The notes beneath the pieces were generated by a model. It was not told where the DNA came from. It saw only the letters and a program-made list of their open reading frames with translations, and did not search any database. Shown here in pieces: positions 1-9,469 of a stretch of 64,000 nt of DNA. The DNA is from Symbiotaphrina buchneri (Eukaryota > Ascomycota > Symbiotaphrinales > Symbiotaphrinaceae). Numbering within the stretch: position 1 is the stretch's first letter; each line of letters begins with the position of its first letter. Both the position numbers and the translations under genes were made by a program. The DNA lies in contig BCIG01000014.1 of the NCBI GenBank assembly GCA_001599915.1, positions 1 through 64,000 on the forward strand, given 5' to 3'.

Positions 1-97
1 GCCACCGCCTTCGCGTCCGGCCCGCCCATTGGCTCCCCGCCGGCGAGGCCGTCGATTCTGCCGCCAAACCCGGACCCCGTCATGCTCCTTCTAGTAA

Positions 98-1240
98 CAG
101 TCTTTTATTACATTGTTATCTTTTTGTTATTAGAATTAGACAGATTTATTGGTAATAAACAATATTATATAATCATTATCTGTTTTAACAGTTTTGTATA
201 TATATATAGATAATAAGGTCAAGTACAACAATAGTATCTATGACTTTATCTATATTAAACCTTAACTTGTCAATTAATATCCTGTTGTTATTAGAGTTTT
301 TTCTTAACTTATTATAACTTTTGTTAATTAGACCAGTTATAATAATCTTGAAATAGAATATATATATTTTATAGATCTGATTATCTTGGTAGACTTTATC
401 AATATTGTTCTCTTATCAGGTGAAGTTATCTTCTTGAACATTGTAAAACTATATCTAAGTTTGTAGTTCTTAGATGATCTGATATTCAATAATAATACAG
501 GTTTTAATAGGTAAAGGAAGGATAAAGAGAATAAGACTTATTTGTTATAGATCTTAACCATTATAGTCTAGACTGGTTAAGAAATAAACAAGTAAGTTAG
601 GACACAAGAGTAAAATGTTCTGTAGACCTGTATTGGTACAAAACCAATTTTGAACAATGTTAAATATAGTTGTTTAGAAATATAGAATAGATTTAAACAG
701 ACCCTGTTTTTGTATCTTTGAAGTTATCTTATAACCATTCCTTATTACTTTATATATGATTGTAAATCTGACAAGGATCTCTATAGTATCCTTAGGTAGT
801 GTTTTTTGTTGTTTATAATCTGTAATCTATGATCTACCTGTATTGTTTATAAGTAAAGTATAAGTATCCCAGATGTTATTTACCTACAAGGATACAAAGT
901 ATGACATACAATAAAACAAGGGTACAGTATTATCAATAAATAAGACTATATCTAACAGAATAGTAATAAAGGTTAAGATATAGTTTTATAAGGTCTTTAA
1001 GTCCTGAACCGATCCTAGACCTATTCATAGATGACTTGGATCATAAACAGTAAAAAGGATTCTAACGATACAGATATACTATATTGCCATCACTGATAAG
1101 GGTTTGTCAGTACCAAATCAAACAATTCATTGTAAAGTCATCTAACCATGTTATGGATGTAGATACCAGATGATCAGGAACAGATTGTTTCTATCACAAT
1201 TTGTAGGTACATGATAGAACAAGTGAAACCTATCCGGTTT
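98..1240. repeat. AT-rich, RIP-like island
   Basis: About 1.1 kb is very rich in A and T, full of TA steps and stops in all frames, and has no reading frame longer than a few dozen codons. The change from the GC-rich first 95 bases is abrupt. In ascomycetes such islands are usually old repeats mutated by repeat-induced point mutation (C to T, mostly at CpA) and kept as heterochromatin. I cannot recognise any element family, terminal repeats or target duplication, so identity and age stay open. The GC-rich bases 1-95 could encode the first residues of a minus-strand gene leaving the window (ATG at 82), but too little is visible to call it. Confidence 0.6.
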
Positions 1241-2027
1241 CTCAATCTCCCACACGGACAATTTTGTTATCCATGTGTTCCTACCCTGTGCGGTTCATAC
1301 TGTCTTTGTCCGTATAACAGTACTGTATCATCTCAGCAAGCATCCAAATGGCTTGATGCGTACAACTGCGCTCATCCATTTCCGTCATCACTGACCAGTA
1401 TTGCTTGAGTGTTTCGTAGAAGGCGGTTAGGTGTATCCTTAAGGGCTTCTGGTAGGCCAGTACCACTTGGATAACTTGGAGCACGTACACCTACAAGGCA
1501 ATGGATGTCAGGCCACCGAAGACAGCGTATAAGACTTGGGAGTTGACGAAGACAGAACCACCTAGAAGATTCCGTTAAAGGTCCTTGTCCGGGGCCCAAG
1601 CTGCATGGTGTTGGCATGTGTGTAGAGATGGGTTGGGAGGATGGCATAGAAAGTGCACTACTCACAATGACGTTTATTTAAAAAGATGAAGTATGACGGT
1701 CAATGCTAGGAGGATATCCATGTTGTTTACCTGATGAGTCTACCGCTTTGCTTAGCATATATGTGCACAATTATTCTTGGCCTTAGCAAGTCAACTCAAC
1801 TCAACCAAAATTCTGTGCTCATAATGGAGGAAAGACAGGGTACAACGCTTCTGGTCCTCAGGGCAAACGCTGTTTGTTAAACATTCTGTTTTAAATACGT
1901 TATCTGCTAAGGTTGTAATGACTTTCAATGCGCATCTTAAGAGAAGTAAATGCAGCCAGTAGCAGTGTCCGGAATAATAAGCAAAATATAATGAATAATA
2001 ATATAGGATTTCACGATAAATATGATA
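1241..2027. other. Flank of AT-rich island, no supported gene
   Basis: Composition returns towards normal. Two short minus-strand reading frames (about 70 and 97 codons, 1281-1665) have no domain I recognise. From about 1900 to 2060 the sequence is AT-rich again. I see no promoter, RNA gene or repeat here that I can support. It may hold decayed repeat sequence or the lost 3' part of the neighbouring regulator gene. Confidence 0.4.
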
Positions 2028-2958
2028 TCAATATAAGCCAAAATTATCGCATCCAGACTCTAGAGAGGTGGCAGAGTGCTTTGACCATGAACGTGTCTGC
2101 TCTACAGATATCTTAAATAACAACGACCCGTCAACAACTAACTTGACAGACCACCGCCCAATAAGAAGCCCCAGACGACAAGCGAGCAGCAGTGCCGTCA
2201 GCAACAACGCTTCCGCGTCGTCCTTGGTTGCCGAAGCAAGTACAGTCTGGATATGGCTGATGCGTTGCTGAAGCCACTTGACCGAGCGCTGATAGTACGC
2301 GAGGGACAACCGGCGCAAAGCGTCTTCATGATGGAAGCGCCCCATGCGGGCTGAGGCGATGCTCAAGACCATATCCAGCACCGCGTCGCTGGCAGAACAT
2401 ATCCTCGGCACCGTCTCGACCCACCAGTTTCTGAGACAGCAGTGATTCCGGCCTTCGGGTAGGTAGATTGTGTCGAAGGAGTCGATGTAGTGGTGTAGTA
2501 TCCGTAGCTCCGTATGGTTTCGATTGCCTATCAGGTGCGATACAGGTGGGTTGGGCGTAGTACAGGGTGGTGATTTTATTTCATCTTGAGGATCTGGGGA
2601 TACCGGGATAAGCTCTTCCCAAGTAAGGCTGTGTACGCTTTCGAGGTGGCGCTGGAAGAGATCCTGGCGATGGAAAGCACGTCCACAACCATCAACGATA
2701 CAGGTATATTGCGGCTCATCATGGGTTGCCTGATGTCTCCTGCAAACCTCTCAGGGCAGATTGGGATGTACAGCTAAATTCAACTCACCGGAGGTGTTCA
2801 GCACGGCAATACACCTGGCGCCATCTCATAATCAGGGCTGCTCTAAGCGGAAATCAGACGTGGTGATATCAGAACGTTACCTTGTTACATAGCGTCCCAT
2901 CCTGTGAAACACGATCACATCTGTGGACCCGCTTCCCCTTCGTTCCACAGCCGTTCAT
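2028..2958 (-). CDS. C2H2 zinc-finger regulator with fungal-specific domain, C-terminally short
   Basis: Probable nuclear transcription regulator. Three exons fit GT-AG signals and keep frame: 2958-2881, 2814-2789 and 2739-2028 (816 nt, 271 aa). Splicing assembles two classical fingers: C14-X9-C24-X12-H37-X3-H41, and C48-X4-C53-X12-H66-X4-H71, joined by a THDEPQY linker. After about 50 residues a helical segment (from VPRICSASDAVLDM to ALLLTALLLA) resembles the start of the fungal-specific Fungal_trans_2 domain. That domain usually runs several hundred residues; here it stops after about 100, and the last 45 residues look unrelated. The end faces the AT-rich island, so truncation by an old insertion or rearrangement is likely. 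The frame is open upstream to 3210, so a longer N-terminus is possible. Exact orthologue unknown. Confidence 0.6.
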
Positions 2959-3585
2959 GGCCTTTTTGCGCCGACCAGTGGTAGTGATACATCGCCATCT
3001 GACGGGTGCACACGAACTCGCAGATGAGAACCCTACGTGGTGTTGGTCAGAGGTGGTACCCAGCCGAGGGTCCATGTCAACAATCAGTAAAGTGTCTCGT
3101 GCCTCGAAAGTACACATCCGGACACCCCTAGATTGTCCGACATGAATCTGCGGAGGGGCCCTTATAATGCCATCCTGACCTGGAAATCGGCCCCCACCGC
3201 CTGAGAACAAACTTCAGAGCCTCTTCTTGAGCACCTGCCCGCTTCAGCTAGTCCAGCGTCGAGCCAGTGAAGCGTTTCTGGGATATCGGTAACTGCCATC
3301 GGCCCAAAGACTGCCTACTTTAGACAGCGTGCAGTACTTCAGCTGTTCGTTATCTGAAATTCACAAGTTTTGGGCCCCATGGTCTGGAATTGGCGGCGCC
3401 GGATAGGCTGAACGCTAGCCTTGGTCCTTAGAAGATAAGGCGGGGTAAGTGCTGGCCGGAACTGCTTCCGGTAAAGTGGGACGGGGACCCCAGCTCGCCA
3501 GCGGTCGGCAGATGATAGCCAGCGCAGAGTCCATCTCCGCTGAGGCAAACCAGCAAACCAACAAGCAACAGTCAACTCCCTCACC
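2959..3585. promoter_or_regulatory. Divergent intergenic region
   Basis: 627 bp separate the starts of the C2H2 regulator (minus) and the DUF1907 gene (plus), so both promoters must lie here. No specific binding site stands out to me. The minus-strand frame open to 3210 could be extra coding sequence of the regulator instead of leader. Confidence 0.4.
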
Positions 3586-4584
3586 ATGTCTTCCACACCC
3601 GAATGGCCCGTTCGAAAAGTCCTTCTCGAGCCACCACCGCTCCCTTCCCTCCTCCCCGCGCTCCGCGCCGCCCTCTCCTCGAACTTCTCATCCAGCAGCG
3701 CCGAAACCGCCGCATGCCCCGACCTGCGTCTTCCCCCGTACTATCTCGCCGCGCCGGGCTTGAGCGGGCACGCTCGCATCGCCGACATTGGTGGCCCGCT
3801 GTTTCTGGCGCCGGGCCCGGATCTCTCCAGGCGATACGATCTGCTCTCCGTCGCGCGGCAGATGGACATGTCGACGGAGCGGGGACAGCTCATTGGGGCC
3901 GGGGCGGGGCCGTTTTTCGCGCTGGGGATGAATACCGAATTGGCGCCTAATGTGGCTTGGGGAGATGCGGCAGCCTCAGGGCAATCTGACGGCGATGTTG
4001 GTGCTGCGCTTCGTAATGAGACGCATTATACGAAATGCATCGCTTCCGCGCCGGGATATGCATGCGTCAAGATTGATCCCGGGACGACGGGGTTCGGGCT
4101 CATGGCCAATCTGTACGGCTCCGACGGCTTGCGCGGCGAAGTCCTGCATATCGTGACACAGTCCCGCAAAGGACCATTGAAATTTACGGAGAGGATCCAG
4201 ACCGCGCTCAGGGACGCATGCGGCGAGAAACTCGTCTCGCTAGGCGGCGTGTTTGTGGTCAAGCGCGGGCGGACGAAGGTGCATGTGATGCCGGACTTCC
4301 CGGAGAAGAAGTTCGAGAAGAGAGAGGAGGTGGGGCCTTGGTTGAGGTACTTCGATGCTAATGCGCCGCTGGTGTGTCTGAGTGTTTTGCATTCGGGGAG
4401 GGACCCGGGATTGGATCTGAGGATGGAGCATACGCATTGTTTCGCTATTGATGAGGCCACGGGAGAACCGGTCGGCGGCGGGCATTATCATTATGATTTG
4501 GATGATACGAAAGAGGAAGTGGAATATGAAGGCTGGTTCAATGTTGCACAAGTACTGTATAGAATCGATCAACCAGAGAGGTAG
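3586..4584 (+). CDS. DUF1907 / C11orf54-like ester hydrolase family protein
   Basis: A single uninterrupted exon encodes 332 aa, close to the roughly 315 aa of human C11orf54 (PTD012), whose structure shows a zinc centre and which has ester hydrolase activity in vitro. Family marks include the N-terminal LPPYYLAAPGLSGHARIADIGGP-like start of the fold and, near the C-terminus, a histidine-rich zinc site: H282 and H284 in MEHTHCF, then H300 and H302 in GGHYHYD. The start ATG at 3586 begins MSSTPEWPV and fits the usual N-terminus. No signal peptide or membrane segment is seen, so cytosolic or nuclear placement is likely. The physiological substrate is unknown. It is convergent with the monooxygenase gene 143 bp downstream. 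Confidence 0.85.
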   Translation: MSSTPEWPVRKVLLEPPPLPSLLPALRAALSSNFSSSSAETAACPDLRLPPYYLAAPGLSGHARIADIGGPLFLAPGPDLSRRYDLLSVARQMDMSTERGQLIGAGAGPFFALGMNTELAPNVAWGDAAASGQSDGDVGAALRNETHYTKCIASAPGYACVKIDPGTTGFGLMANLYGSDGLRGEVLHIVTQSRKGPLKFTERIQTALRDACGEKLVSLGGVFVVKRGRTKVHVMPDFPEKKFEKREEVGPWLRYFDANAPLVCLSVLHSGRDPGLDLRMEHTHCFAIDEATGEPVGGGHYHYDLDDTKEEVEYEGWFNVAQVLYRIDQPER

Positions 4585-4727
4585 AGCGGGCTGGATCTAC
4601 GTAGGACAGAATTTGGGATCTCTATATTCAAGGGCAACGGCTATGAGCAGGCCTAGATCTATCTGAGCGCACACGTGGTATCAGCGGCTTGATATACGCA
4701 TTCCCGCCGAAGCAGAATCCCCAATCC

Positions 4728-6197
4728 TTACACGGCCTCTTCCTCAAGCTGATACTTGGGAATCTTCTCACCCGCACGCCATTTATACCTGCTTCCGGGA
4801 TGATCTTCCGGGAGCCTTCTCTCGCCCAGGAAGACCTCTCTCGCCGTCGCTCCCTCCTTTTCCACTTTAGTCCTGAACCGGCCTCGGCGCTGCAACTCGG
4901 GGAGCAGGTACTCAATAATATCCTCAAACGAGCCCGGGTTCCAGATATGCGCCAGGTTGAAGCCATCGATGCCCGTGCGGTCGAGCCATTTCTCCAGCTC
5001 GTCGGCGACCGTCGTGGCGCTGCCGATGACTTTGTTCTGCGAACCCCCGACGCTCAGATGCTCGACGATGCGCTTTTTGGTCCACGGCAGGTCGGTGCCG
5101 GGCACCGTGGGCGACCATCGCCGGATCAGATTCTGCACGTTGGCGGAATCGGCGAACTTCAGGTCGTCGTCGTCGCCGTAAGGCGAAAGGTCGATCCCCG
5201 TCCACCCGCCAAAAAGCGCCAGCACGCCCTCTGGATCGGCGTACTTGAGGATGTCGTCGCGTTTCGCTTCGGCCTCTTCGTCGGTGGCGGCCACGACAAC
5301 CGTGATGCCAAGGATGATCTTGATGTGGGTCGGGTCTCGGCCTTCCTTTTCCGCAACCGCGCGGATGCTGTCCACGACGGCCTTGAGGCGCTCGTGGGTC
5401 TGGCCCCCAATGAAAATGGCTTCGCCGTGTTTGCCTCCAAAGTTATTCCCGGCCTCCGACACGCCGGCCTGGAAGAGAAACGGCGTGCGCTGCGGCGACG
5501 GCTCGCAGAAATGCGGGCCGGGCACCTCGAAATACTTGCCCTTGTGATTGATCTGCCGCACGGCGTCGCTGGCGATGTACACGCCCGTCTCACGATCGGC
5601 CACGACGGCGTCGTCGCGGAAACTGGCTTCCCAGAGCTTATACAGCACCTCCAGGTACTCATGGGCGATGTTATAACGCTCATCGTGCGGGATCTGCTCC
5701 TTGAGGCCATGGTTGCGCGCCGCGCTGTCGAGGTACGACGTGACGATGTTCCAGGCCACGCGGCCGTCGGCGAGGTGGTCGACGGTGGACAGGCGGCGGG
5801 CCAGCGCGTACGGCTTCTCGTACGTCAGGCTCGCCGTGACGCCGAAGATCAGGTTCTTGGTGACGGCGGCCATGGCGGGCACGAGGTACAGCGGGTCGTT
5901 GACGGGGAACTGCGCGCCGGACGACAGCGTGGGCACGACGTTCGCGGGGCCCTTGTACACGTCGTACGGCCCCAGCGTGTCGGCGATGAACATGGCGTGG
6001 AACCCGGCGCCGTCGAGCAGCCGCGCCAGATCCGTCCAGAAGGACAGTTTCTTGTACTGGTCGGTCCGGTTTCGGGGGTGCTTCCACCGGCCCGCGGCCA
6101 TGTGGCCCGGCGTGTTCATCACGAAGGCATTGAGGATGATCTGTTTCTTGTCGCCGTTGGTGGACCCGTTGACGGGCGCAGTCGAAGCGTCTGCCAT
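4728..6197 (-). CDS. FMN-dependent monooxygenase, NtaA/SnaA/DszA type
   Basis: One exon encodes 489 aa of a bacterial-luciferase-like monooxygenase (group C flavin-dependent enzyme using reduced FMN supplied by a reductase). Family signatures are ordered as expected: LNAFVMNTPGHMAAGRWKHP at the start of the TIM barrel, the MFIADTLGPYDVY segment, STVDHLADGRVAWNIVTSY in the flavin-binding region, and WEASFRDDAVVADRETGVY after it. Relatives in bacteria oxidise nitrilotriacetate, pristinamycin precursors or dibenzothiophene sulfone; fungal members are common but mostly uncharacterised, so the substrate is open. An extra tail after about residue 440 is typical of fungal members. No targeting signal is seen. 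The next gene upstream, on the same strand, is the NmrA-like gene. Confidence 0.88.
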   Translation of the reverse strand: MADASTAPVNGSTNGDKKQIILNAFVMNTPGHMAAGRWKHPRNRTDQYKKLSFWTDLARLLDGAGFHAMFIADTLGPYDVYKGPANVVPTLSSGAQFPVNDPLYLVPAMAAVTKNLIFGVTASLTYEKPYALARRLSTVDHLADGRVAWNIVTSYLDSAARNHGLKEQIPHDERYNIAHEYLEVLYKLWEASFRDDAVVADRETGVYIASDAVRQINHKGKYFEVPGPHFCEPSPQRTPFLFQAGVSEAGNNFGGKHGEAIFIGGQTHERLKAVVDSIRAVAEKEGRDPTHIKIILGITVVVAATDEEAEAKRDDILKYADPEGVLALFGGWTGIDLSPYGDDDDLKFADSANVQNLIRRWSPTVPGTDLPWTKKRIVEHLSVGGSQNKVIGSATTVADELEKWLDRTGIDGFNLAHIWNPGSFEDIIEYLLPELQRRGRFRTKVEKEGATAREVFLGERRLPEDHPGSRYKWRAGEKIPKYQLEEEAV

Positions 6198-6695
6198 CGT
6201 TTGGTCGGTCCCGGAATAGATTTCGCCTGGAGAGGCAGTTATCCTGGCTCAGCGCATGGACTGCTTCGAGAGAAGTTGAAGAACCTATCTTCCACCATCG
6301 AAGCTCCCCGTGCCATGGTCTCTCTTATCGCTCTTTTCCGGGAATGGATTGCCGATGTCGCCATTTCTATTCTTGAATGAAGCCCGAACCATGCAGGGGT
6401 CTGTCAGCAACTAGCGCAGGCAGGAGGGAGTCGCGCCAATAAACGTCAGGCGGCGACAAGTTTGGCCGATCCGTGAGGATTCGCAATTTGCAGCTCGATG
6501 AACGCAATCGCTGTTACTGGCACTAACCCAACCAAGATACGGGTATCAAAAGGACGCAATAATGAATAATACGAAGTAGTGCGGATCTGACTGATCAATA
6601 AGGCATTAGAATAGAGCCACTGTGGTTCTATATTGGAACTAAGTGTTATCCCCTTCTGAATCTCCATCAGGACAACATGATGTCTCTCTGAATCC
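6198..6695. other. Intergenic region between monooxygenase and NmrA-like gene
   Basis: 498 bp hold the presumed promoter of the minus-strand monooxygenase and the 3' end of the NmrA-like gene. Short frames here show no recognisable product, and I see no repeat or RNA gene. Confidence 0.4.
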
Positions 6696-7640
6696 TCAAG
6701 CAGAATACAAGTGCTTATTCTGCATGACCCAGTCCCGGAAACTCACCCCCGGCCGCCCCGCAAGCCTTCTAACATTCTCCACGCCCTCAGCAAACCGCTC
6801 GGCATCATAGAACTTCTCCTTCCCGCGACTCGAAGCCGTCAAGCAAGCCACGACATACTTCGCGAGCGGCTCGGGGATGCCCAGGCCGTTCACCAGCGTA
6901 TCCACCTCCTCCTCCTCACCAATCGCCACAACCTCCAGCTGCACCCCAATCGCATCTCCAATCGCCACCGCAGCCTCCCTCTGCGAAACCCGCGCCGGCC
7001 CAAACACATACGTGAAACTCGGCCCCTCCGCGGGCGGGCCCTGGAGCAGGAACGCGGCGCACACCTCGCCCATATCGTCGGGCGTGATGTAGTCGAAGCT
7101 CACCTCAGGACAATACAGCTTCACCCTTCCCTGGCCAATCTCGCGTTTCCAGCGGAGGGTGTTCGTCGCAAACGAGCCCGGGCGCACGGCCATGTACCCC
7201 GCGGGGCCAAAGACATCGCGCAGATTGATCTCGACGCGGGCATGGATATACGGAATGATCTCGTGGGGCGGAACGTCGTCAGGCTCGGCGCCCGTGATGG
7301 TGTAGCTGCTGAGGAAGACGACGAACTCGATCCCAGCCGCTTTGAGCGCTTCGATGCTGCCGCGCATGTGTTCCGGCGCGCCGTGCGCGAGGTAGATGAA
7401 TGCGCGCGTGGCGCCTGAGGAGCGTACTGCGGCGCTGACGCTGGCGGGTCAGGTCAGGTCGGCTTGGACGCGCGTGTAAGCGCTTTTTTGCTCTGGGGCG
7501 GCGAGGAGGGAGGGGAGGGGCTTGGAAGGGTCCCGCATGGCGAGGATGACTTTTGCGCCGTGCTTGGACGCGGCCTGGGCGACGATGGAGCCGACGTTGC
7601 CTGTTGGACCGAAGACGATGACGGTGGTGCTGGATGCCAT
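6696..7640 (-). pseudogene. NmrA-like NAD(P)-binding protein interrupted by an in-frame TGA
   Basis: The frame from 7640 to 6696 reads as a 314-codon NmrA-type atypical short-chain dehydrogenase. MASSTTVIVFGPTGNVGS gives the GxxGxxG dinucleotide-binding loop at the N-terminus; FVVFLSSYTI and a conserved YIHARVEINL follow, then FDYITPDDMGEVCAAFLL. NmrA proteins sense NAD(P)(H) redox state and bind regulators; relatives act as reductases. At 7449-7451 the frame contains TGA between DLT and PASVSAAV, with both sides in the same frame and no GT-AG intron that removes it. One transition from CGA or TGG would explain it. The TGA is followed by C, not the CTA context linked to fungal readthrough. 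The piece starting at 7367 would lack the cofactor loop. Either a recent null allele or a sequencing error. Confidence 0.7.
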
Positions 7641-8030
7641 TTTGGATAAGTGGAGAGCGGAGGATGGGATGATGATGTTGGTAGTTCGAGAGAGGATGAC
7701 ATGAGGGTTGAAGGAGCTATATACCTATGTTGTGCAATTGATTCCTTCCTGCCTTCTCGAGCTAGAAATGGTGGAGCAGATCGGGCGCAAAATCCGACTC
7801 GCCGAGCTGGAATGTGGTACGGTTTTAAGCCTAAGTCCGGAGACAATCAAAATTGCTTATTTGGTGGGGACTCGGAGTGGAGTTTAAAGTTATCCCCTTT
7901 CGACTACCCGAGTCATTTCTCACAACAGAAATAGTCCCTGCAACATTTGTAAGATTACAAACCACGTTCTGTTGGAGGTCATGATGTCCAATGACTACGT
8001 CGACTTTATTGGTGGTGCCTGCAATCCTAT
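7641..8030. promoter_or_regulatory. Upstream region of NmrA-like gene
   Basis: 390 bp between the NmrA-like start and the end of the phosphotransferase pseudogene; both lie on the minus strand, so this should hold the NmrA-like promoter. No distinctive site is seen. Confidence 0.35.
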
Positions 8031-8882
8031 CTAACTTCCCGCTCCACTACCAGCATCATCACCCCATTTATTCATGAGCACCTGCAGAAACTTCAACCTC
8101 CCTGAACTGCACGGCTCCAACACCTCCTGCAAGACCGGTTTCCACCATATTCCGATGTCATCGTGAAAATCACACATCTCCATCGCAAGCGCGTACTCCA
8201 TGTTGCTCTGGAAGGAAGCCGCTCATCTCCCAGTCCACAATGCCCGTGATCCGCCCACCTTGGACAATGATATTCCAGGGTGCCAGGTCCTTTTATGCGT
8301 CAACACGAAGTTCGGAGATTCCTTCTTTCGCATCCTGGACGTCAAGCATGTCCATTTCTTCTTTGATAGCGTTGACTTGAAATATGTAAGACACCATTTG
8401 TCGAACGCCGCAATGTCCGCAAAAGGTCCTATGAGGTTTAATTGCATGAAGTCGCGAAAATTGCGCGTGGGTTGATGCTCAATGCGGCCGATGTAGGGCT
8501 GCGTGCAGTTTCTCATGATCTTAAGCTGTTCCTTCAACTATACCTTAATACTGTTCTTCTGTGACTAGTTCGACCTATGCCATACCGTATCTAAAGACAC
8601 ACCAGGCACAAGGTCGCTAACCATGACAGTGACATTCGAGGCAACGTCGTAGCAGCCCAAAACATTAGGAACAAGCAGATCCGATTGTTGAGAGGCGTAG
8701 CTCATCATGTCGGCTTCAGACCTCACAAAGGACCCTGTCGGTTTAACTTTAACAGCGACGACACGCCCGTTAGATACTATAAACGAGACGACCCTATTAC
8801 CATAGAAGTTATAGAGATCTGTACCTACGATGGCGCTTAGAAATGGCGGTGAAAGAGCGATTAGAACCCTTACTGAGGCCAT
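8031..8882 (-). pseudogene. Aminoglycoside-phosphotransferase-like kinase, decayed copy
   Basis: Translated pieces match, stretch for stretch, the gene at 17819-18615: GTDLYNFYGNRVV, VVAVKVKP, EADMMSYASQQ, LVPGVSLDTVWH, then MRNCTQPYIGRIEHQPTRNF, and a tail WWKPVLQEVLEPCS ending in TAG at 8031. This is the APH/choline-kinase fold (PF01636) common in fungi. Decay is plain: two in-frame TAG codons lie between VWH and MRNC, a one-base shift destroys the HGD catalytic loop (the paralogue reads THGDLAARNILV), and a second shift after the DWEMSGFLPE segment restores frame. At least one stop (TAG against CAG in the paralogue) fits a C-to-T change at CpA. No product of the full fold is possible. Confidence 0.85.
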
Positions 8883-9469
8883 GGTGCGTCAATTCTAGTG
8901 GTACTAAATTAATGCAGGACGCAGCGGTGGTGGAGCTCGATCGTTGACCTTAGTAGCAGATCACTGCAACAGGACTCAGTTGTGCTGAGCGGCATCTGCT
9001 TCATTTATAGAACTATGCTCAGAAATCTAATAGCATCACAGAATTAGATGCCTAGTCCGTTTATGTGGCCAAATCGGTGCCCATATCATAGTCCTCAACC
9101 GAGGCTTTATTTTATATTAACACCGTCTATTCCATCATCATGTAATCACATTCCAAGCATTATCTCGTGGCAAATGACGTCTACTAAATTATATAGATGG
9201 GAGACCCTCACGATGTGCTGTTTTACGTCCACCGCCGCAACATCGCATACCACGCGGATCCCTCCGCGTCAGAGTGTTGGCTCGCCTTGCCGATGATCCG
9301 GAGAGGAGTGTGACACGCCGGCTGACGGTGTATGCACCGTTCATATTAAGGAGCTTTCAGGTATCCGCAGACTCCACTACGTATACTTTATTTCGAAGCT
9401 AGGAGAGAGAGATGGAAAGACTATATGAGAGAAAAAAAACTATGCACCTTCCCCGTAGCTTCAAATCGT
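8883..9469. other. Intergenic region, no gene seen
   Basis: 587 bp between the start of the phosphotransferase pseudogene and the 3' end of the membrane-protein gene. Slightly AT-rich, no supported coding frame, RNA gene or repeat. Confidence 0.4.

Noticed and set aside
4689-6380. 563-codon plus-strand frame opposite the monooxygenase
   Set aside because: Antisense shadow: repetitive basic/hydrophobic composition with no domain, while the minus frame has clear luciferase-like motifs.
6711-7418. 235-codon plus-strand frame over the NmrA-like gene
   Set aside because: Arg/His-rich antisense frame typical of GC-rich coding sequence read backwards.
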